Assembly: GCF_035994945.1 (NCBI RefSeq)
Contig: NZ_CP108677.1
Span: forward strand, 1,798,001 to 1,862,000
Origin: Streptomyces sp. NBC_01216
GTDB taxonomy: Bacteria > Actinomycetota > Actinomycetes > Streptomycetales > Streptomycetaceae
Length of the DNA: 64,000 nucleotides
Direction of reading: 5' to 3'
The notes beneath the pieces are model-generated. The model made no database searches and had not been told where the DNA came from. It saw only the letters and a list, made by a program, of their open reading frames with translations. Positions 61,079-64,000 of this stretch are shown here, piece after piece (the first letter of the stretch is position 1; each line of letters opens with the position of its first letter). Position numbers and translations under genes: made by a program.

Positions 61079-62721
61079 CAGAACTCCCCGGAGGTCCGGT
61101 CGGTGCGGAGTCGTTCGAGCAGCAGCAGGGACACCGCGCACACCGCCATCAGAATCGTCGAGAGGGCCATCGCCTGGCCGTAGTTGAGTTCGCCGGGACG
61201 GCCGAGCAGCCGCGCCACCGCGACCGGCAGGGTGGGGCGGTCGGGGCGGGCGATGAAGACGGTCGCCCCGAACTCGCCGAGCGAGACGGCGAAGGCGAAG
61301 CCGGCCGCGATCAGCAGCGCGCGCCGCACCAGTGGCAGGTCCACCTCGCGCCAGGCCCGCAGCGGTGAGGCGCCGAGCACGGCCGCCGCCTCCCGCAGCC
61401 GGTCGTCCACGGCGCGCAGCACGGGCAGCATCGTGCGGACGACGAAGGGGACACCGACCAGCGCCTGGGCGAGCGGGACGAGGATCCAGCTGGACCGCAG
61501 GTCGAGCGGCGGTTCGTCGAGCGTGATGAGGAAGCCGAAGCCGACGGTGACCGCGGAGACCCCGAGCGGCAGCATCAGCAGCGCGTCGAAGCCTCGGACG
61601 AAGCGGCCCGCCCGCCGGGTGAGGGCCGCGGCGGCGAGTCCGCCGATGAGGACGGCGAGGCCGGTGGCGACGACGGCGTACTGGAGGGAGTTCACGATCG
61701 TGTCGGTCAGCGGGACGAGGAAGGTGCCGGAGGGGTCGGTCTCCTGGAGGGCCCGGTAGTAGCCCGGTCCGTAGCCTTCCGGGGTGTCGAGGGACCGCTC
61801 GGCCAGTACCACGAGCGGCAGCACGATCAGCAGGGCGATCGACAGCAGGACAGCCCCGAACAGCGTCCACTGGCCGGGGCCCCGCGGGCGCCGTGCGGTC
61901 CGCTCGGGTGCGACGAGGCGCAGGGCGGTCTCCCGCCGCCGTACCGTCCGGGCGTGCACGGCCAGGATGGCGCCGACGGCGGCGAACTGCACGAGCGTGA
62001 GCACGGCGGCCGTGCCCAGGTCGAAGCGGACGACGGTCTGCCGGTAGATCTCCGTCTCCAGGGTGGAGTACGTCGGCCCGCCGAGGATCTGGACGACGGC
62101 GAACGAGCCGGCGGTGAACAGGAAGACCATCAGGGCGGCGGCACCGACGGCGGGCACGAGGGCGGGCAGGGTCACGGTCCGCCAGGCCGTCCACCGGGAG
62201 GCGCCGAGCATCCGGGCCGCCTCCTCCTGGCGCGGGTCGAGCTGGGCCCACAGGCCGCCGACGGTTCGCACGACGACCGCGTAGTTGAAGAACACGTGGG
62301 CCAGGAGAATCGCCCAGACCCCGGTGTCCAGGCGGACACCCCATAGTTCGTCGAGCAGCCCGCGGCGTCCGACCAGTGCCAGGAACGCGGTCCCGACCAT
62401 GACCGTGGGCAGCACGAACGGCACGGTGACCACGGCTCGCAGGACGCCCTTGCCGGGGAAGTCGAAACGCGCGAAGACGTACGCGCCGGGCAGCGCGAGG
62501 AGCAGGGTCAGCGCGGTGGAGGCGAGCGCCTGCCAGAGCGTGAACCACAGCACGTCGAGGATCTCGGGCCGGGCCAGGGTCCGGGCGAATCCCCCGAACC
62601 GCCAGGTCCCGTCGACCCGCAGTCCCCGCTCGACGATGGAGGCCACGGGCCAGGCGAAGAAGATCGCGAAGAACGCGACGGGCAGGACCATCAGGCCGAG
62701 CCGAGCCGCGCTCCCGCGCAC
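61078..62721 (-). CDS. thiP: Thiamine ABC transporter permease (fused two-domain)
   Basis: The protein of about 547 residues has two permease halves, each with six helices. The first starts LGLMVLPVAFFAIFFAWPVA with EAA loop PRQEEAARMLGASRWTAWRT. The second includes LFGAVLLSIALLIVLPLVVL with EAA loop DRLREAAAVLGASPLRAWRE. This fused arrangement is typical of ThiP and iron permeases. The GTG at 62719-62721 is my choice of start; the frame is open to an ATG at 62781 that would overlap thiB. It lies 23 bp after thiB. Confidence 0.87.
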   Translation of the reverse strand: MRGSAARLGLMVLPVAFFAIFFAWPVASIVERGLRVDGTWRFGGFARTLARPEILDVLWFTLWQALASTALTLLLALPGAYVFARFDFPGKGVLRAVVTVPFVLPTVMVGTAFLALVGRRGLLDELWGVRLDTGVWAILLAHVFFNYAVVVRTVGGLWAQLDPRQEEAARMLGASRWTAWRTVTLPALVPAVGAAALMVFLFTAGSFAVVQILGGPTYSTLETEIYRQTVVRFDLGTAAVLTLVQFAAVGAILAVHARTVRRRETALRLVAPERTARRPRGPGQWTLFGAVLLSIALLIVLPLVVLAERSLDTPEGYGPGYYRALQETDPSGTFLVPLTDTIVNSLQYAVVATGLAVLIGGLAAAALTRRAGRFVRGFDALLMLPLGVSAVTVGFGFLITLDEPPLDLRSSWILVPLAQALVGVPFVVRTMLPVLRAVDDRLREAAAVLGASPLRAWREVDLPLVRRALLIAAGFAFAVSLGEFGATVFIARPDRPTLPVAVARLLGRPGELNYGQAMALSTILMAVCAVSLLLLERLRTDRTSGEF

Positions 62722-62744
62722 GTCCCGCCGATGCGTCGGTCCGT

Positions 62745-63827
62745 CTACTTCAGGACGAGCGAGGACCACGACTTGATCCACTCGTCACGGTTCCGGGCGA
62801 TCTCCTCCGGGGTCATGGTCTGCGGGTCGTCGATCACCACGCCGTGCCGGGTGAACAGCTCGGGCAGGGTGGCGTCCGCCGCGACCGGGTTGACGAACAT
62901 CTGGAGCGGCATGTCGTCCTGGAACGTCTTGGAGATCAGGAAGTCGATCAGCAGCTTGCCGCCCTCGGGGTTCCTCGCCCCGTCGAGCAGGCCGGCGAAC
63001 TCGGTCTGCCGGAAGCAGGTGCCGGTGGAGACACCGGTGGGGGCGTCCTTCGGCTGCGGCTCGGAGTAGAGGACCTCGACCGGCGGGCTCGAGGCGTAGG
63101 AGACGACCAGCGGCCTGTCCCCCTTGGCCTTCCGGCCGCCGGCGGAGCCGGAGAACTCCTGGTTGTAGGCGAGCTCCCAACTGTCGACGGTCTTCACGCC
63201 GTTGGCCTTGAGCCTGGTCCAGTAGTCCTGCCACCCGTCGTCGCCGTATCGGGCTGCCGTGCCGAGGAGGAAGCCGAGGCCCGGGGAGGAACGCTCCGGG
63301 TTCTCGACGACGAGCAGGTCCTTGTACGCCGGCTTCGCGAGGTCGTCGAAGGTCTGCGGCGGGTCGAGCTTCTTGTCGGCGAAGTACTTCTTGTCGTAGT
63401 TGACGCAGATGTCGCCGGAGTCGACGGGGGTGACCCGGTGCTTGGCGTCCGTCCGGAGCGCGGCGGGGACCCGGTCCAGGCCCTTCGCCTCGTAGGGGAC
63501 GAAGATCCCGTTGTCGAGGGCGCGGGACAGCAGGGTGTTGTCGACGCCGAAGAAGACGTCGCCCTGCGGGTTGCCCTTGGTGAGGATCTCCTTGTTGACG
63601 GCCTCGCCGGCGTCGCCGCTCTTCACGACCTCGATCGTGAAGCCGGTCTTCCGCTCGAACTCCGCCAGGACCTCCTCGGAGGCGTTGAAGGAGTCGTGGC
63701 TGACGAGCCTGACGGTCTTGGGCGCGGGCGCGTCCGCCGTCGTGTCGCCGGACCCTCCGCATGCGGCGAGGGTGGTGACGCCGAGCGCGGCGACGAGCGC
63801 CGCGGCGGCCGACTTCTTGGTGTTCAC
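62745..63827 (-). CDS. thiB: Thiamine-binding lipoprotein of ABC transporter
   Basis: The 360-residue substrate-binding protein has a lipoprotein leader (KKSAAAALVAALGVTTLAAC). The mature domain shows the ThiB pattern: VRLVSHDSFNASEEVLAEFE, VVKSGDAGEAVNKEIL, GNPQGDVFFGVDNTLLSRAL and VVSYASSPPVEVLY. It captures thiamine or its phosphates outside the membrane. The GTG start at 63825-63827 has GGAGG 6 nt upstream; translation control by the TPP riboswitch is expected because that site lies in a small hairpin. Confidence 0.9.
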   Translation of the reverse strand: MNTKKSAAAALVAALGVTTLAACGGSGDTTADAPAPKTVRLVSHDSFNASEEVLAEFERKTGFTIEVVKSGDAGEAVNKEILTKGNPQGDVFFGVDNTLLSRALDNGIFVPYEAKGLDRVPAALRTDAKHRVTPVDSGDICVNYDKKYFADKKLDPPQTFDDLAKPAYKDLLVVENPERSSPGLGFLLGTAARYGDDGWQDYWTRLKANGVKTVDSWELAYNQEFSGSAGGRKAKGDRPLVVSYASSPPVEVLYSEPQPKDAPTGVSTGTCFRQTEFAGLLDGARNPEGGKLLIDFLISKTFQDDMPLQMFVNPVAADATLPELFTRHGVVIDDPQTMTPEEIARNRDEWIKSWSSLVLK

Positions 63828-63835
63828 TTGATTCC

Positions 63836-63852
63836 TCCTGGGGTGACCAGGA
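63836..63852 (-). promoter_or_regulatory. Shine-Dalgarno-sequestering hairpin of thiB
   Basis: TCCTGG (63836-63841) and CCAGGA (63847-63852) pair around a 5-nt loop. On the mRNA, the 3' arm contains the AGGA of the thiB ribosome-binding site. This fits a translational off-switch coupled to the upstream TPP riboswitch. Confidence 0.55.
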
Positions 63853-63934
63853 AGAGACGCGGCCCCGCCCACGCGGCCATGGACCCCTGCGGGTCCACGC
63901 CGTGCGGGCAGGGCGCAACAGCTTGAGTGACGAC

Positions 63935-64000
63935 CGGACTCCCTACCCAGAATGACCTGGGCGAGGTTCAGAGGGTCTGCGGCCTGACGGTGCCGCACTC
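63935..64000 (-). ncRNA. TPP riboswitch (thi box), 5' end outside window
   Basis: On the minus strand the sequence CTCTGAACCTCGCCCAGG, then TCATTCTGGGTAGGGAG, matches the conserved 3' half of the TPP aptamer (UGAACCUGA, CCxGGUxAUxCxGG, AGGGA). The part before it, GTGCGGCACCG and GGCCGCAGACCC, fits the pyrimidine-binding arm but diverges from CUGAGA. The aptamer runs past base 64000. It lies about 110 nt upstream of thiB, so the thiBPQ operon should be shut off by thiamine pyrophosphate. Confidence 0.85.

Noticed and set aside
1..64000. CRISPR arrays, rRNA and tRNA genes
   Set aside because: No regularly spaced direct repeats and no cloverleaf or rRNA-like sequence were seen on either strand.

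Overview
This 64 kb window is high-GC chromosomal DNA from an actinomycete, almost certainly a Streptomyces. The signs are very strong G/C bias at third codon positions, many GTG starts, long low-complexity Pro/Gly/Ala proteins, paired 12-bp chitinase-promoter repeats of the Streptomyces type, and the gene order rimP-nusA-ylxR-infB-rbfA, proS, ispG-rseP-dxr and polyamine catabolism, which I recall from the S. coelicolor core chromosome. No rRNA, tRNA or CRISPR was recognised.

Layout. 1-5863 (minus) is the translation/transcription operon rimP-nusA-ylxR-infB-DUF503-rbfA, cut by the window edge. 6016-9095 (plus) holds a lipoprotein, a ferritin-like DUF4439 protein, a degenerate aminoglycoside-kinase homologue and a slipin. 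9171-17725 (minus) carries proS, two GNAT acetyltransferases, the MEP isoprenoid genes ispG and dxr around the site-2 protease rseP, and an EPSP synthase with an unusual active-site loop. 17908-22470 has an acyl-CoA dehydrogenase, then an FAD monooxygenase divergent from a regulator that fuses GntR and TetR DNA-binding domains; two GCACTAGT palindromes 80 bp apart lie between them.

22664-26199 is a decayed integrated element. It has 30-bp direct repeats at its ends, a broken tyrosine-integrase N-terminus beside the right repeat, a regulator pseudogene with a frameshift and an amber stop, and two intact passenger genes. Joining the chromosomal sides of the two repeats restores a perfect intrinsic terminator hairpin for the neighbouring aldehyde dehydrogenase gene, so the target was a terminator.

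26232-34503 has an aldehyde dehydrogenase, a DMT exporter, a PucR regulator, a membrane P-loop ATPase and a GABA-type aminotransferase. 34592-40338 has a PAP2 phosphatase, a GH18 chitinase with DasR-type repeats, a small hypothetical protein and an MMPL transporter. 40550-47877 (minus) is a polyamine module: aldehyde dehydrogenase, then potD, potA, potB, potC and a PuuB-like oxidase. 53040-57873 is a second polyamine/GABA module: potD-like protein, aldehyde dehydrogenase, Lrp/AsnC regulator and class III aminotransferase. Between them lie an NADAR gene broken by a 163-bp insertion, a probable 6-aminodeoxyfutalosine deaminase, a glycerophosphodiesterase and a DUF574 methyltransferase. 58104-59962 is an ABC exporter pair. 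60047-64000 (minus) is a thiamine ABC transporter behind a TPP riboswitch.

The most unusual feature is a family of small inverted-repeat elements (two of 163 bp, two of 33 bp, one decayed) with ends GAGCCTGTCGG. The four well-preserved copies are flanked by 3-bp TGA repeats (one with a single mismatch). Three of them sit exactly on TGA stop codons, so the target duplication preserves the stop; the fourth splits the NADAR gene.
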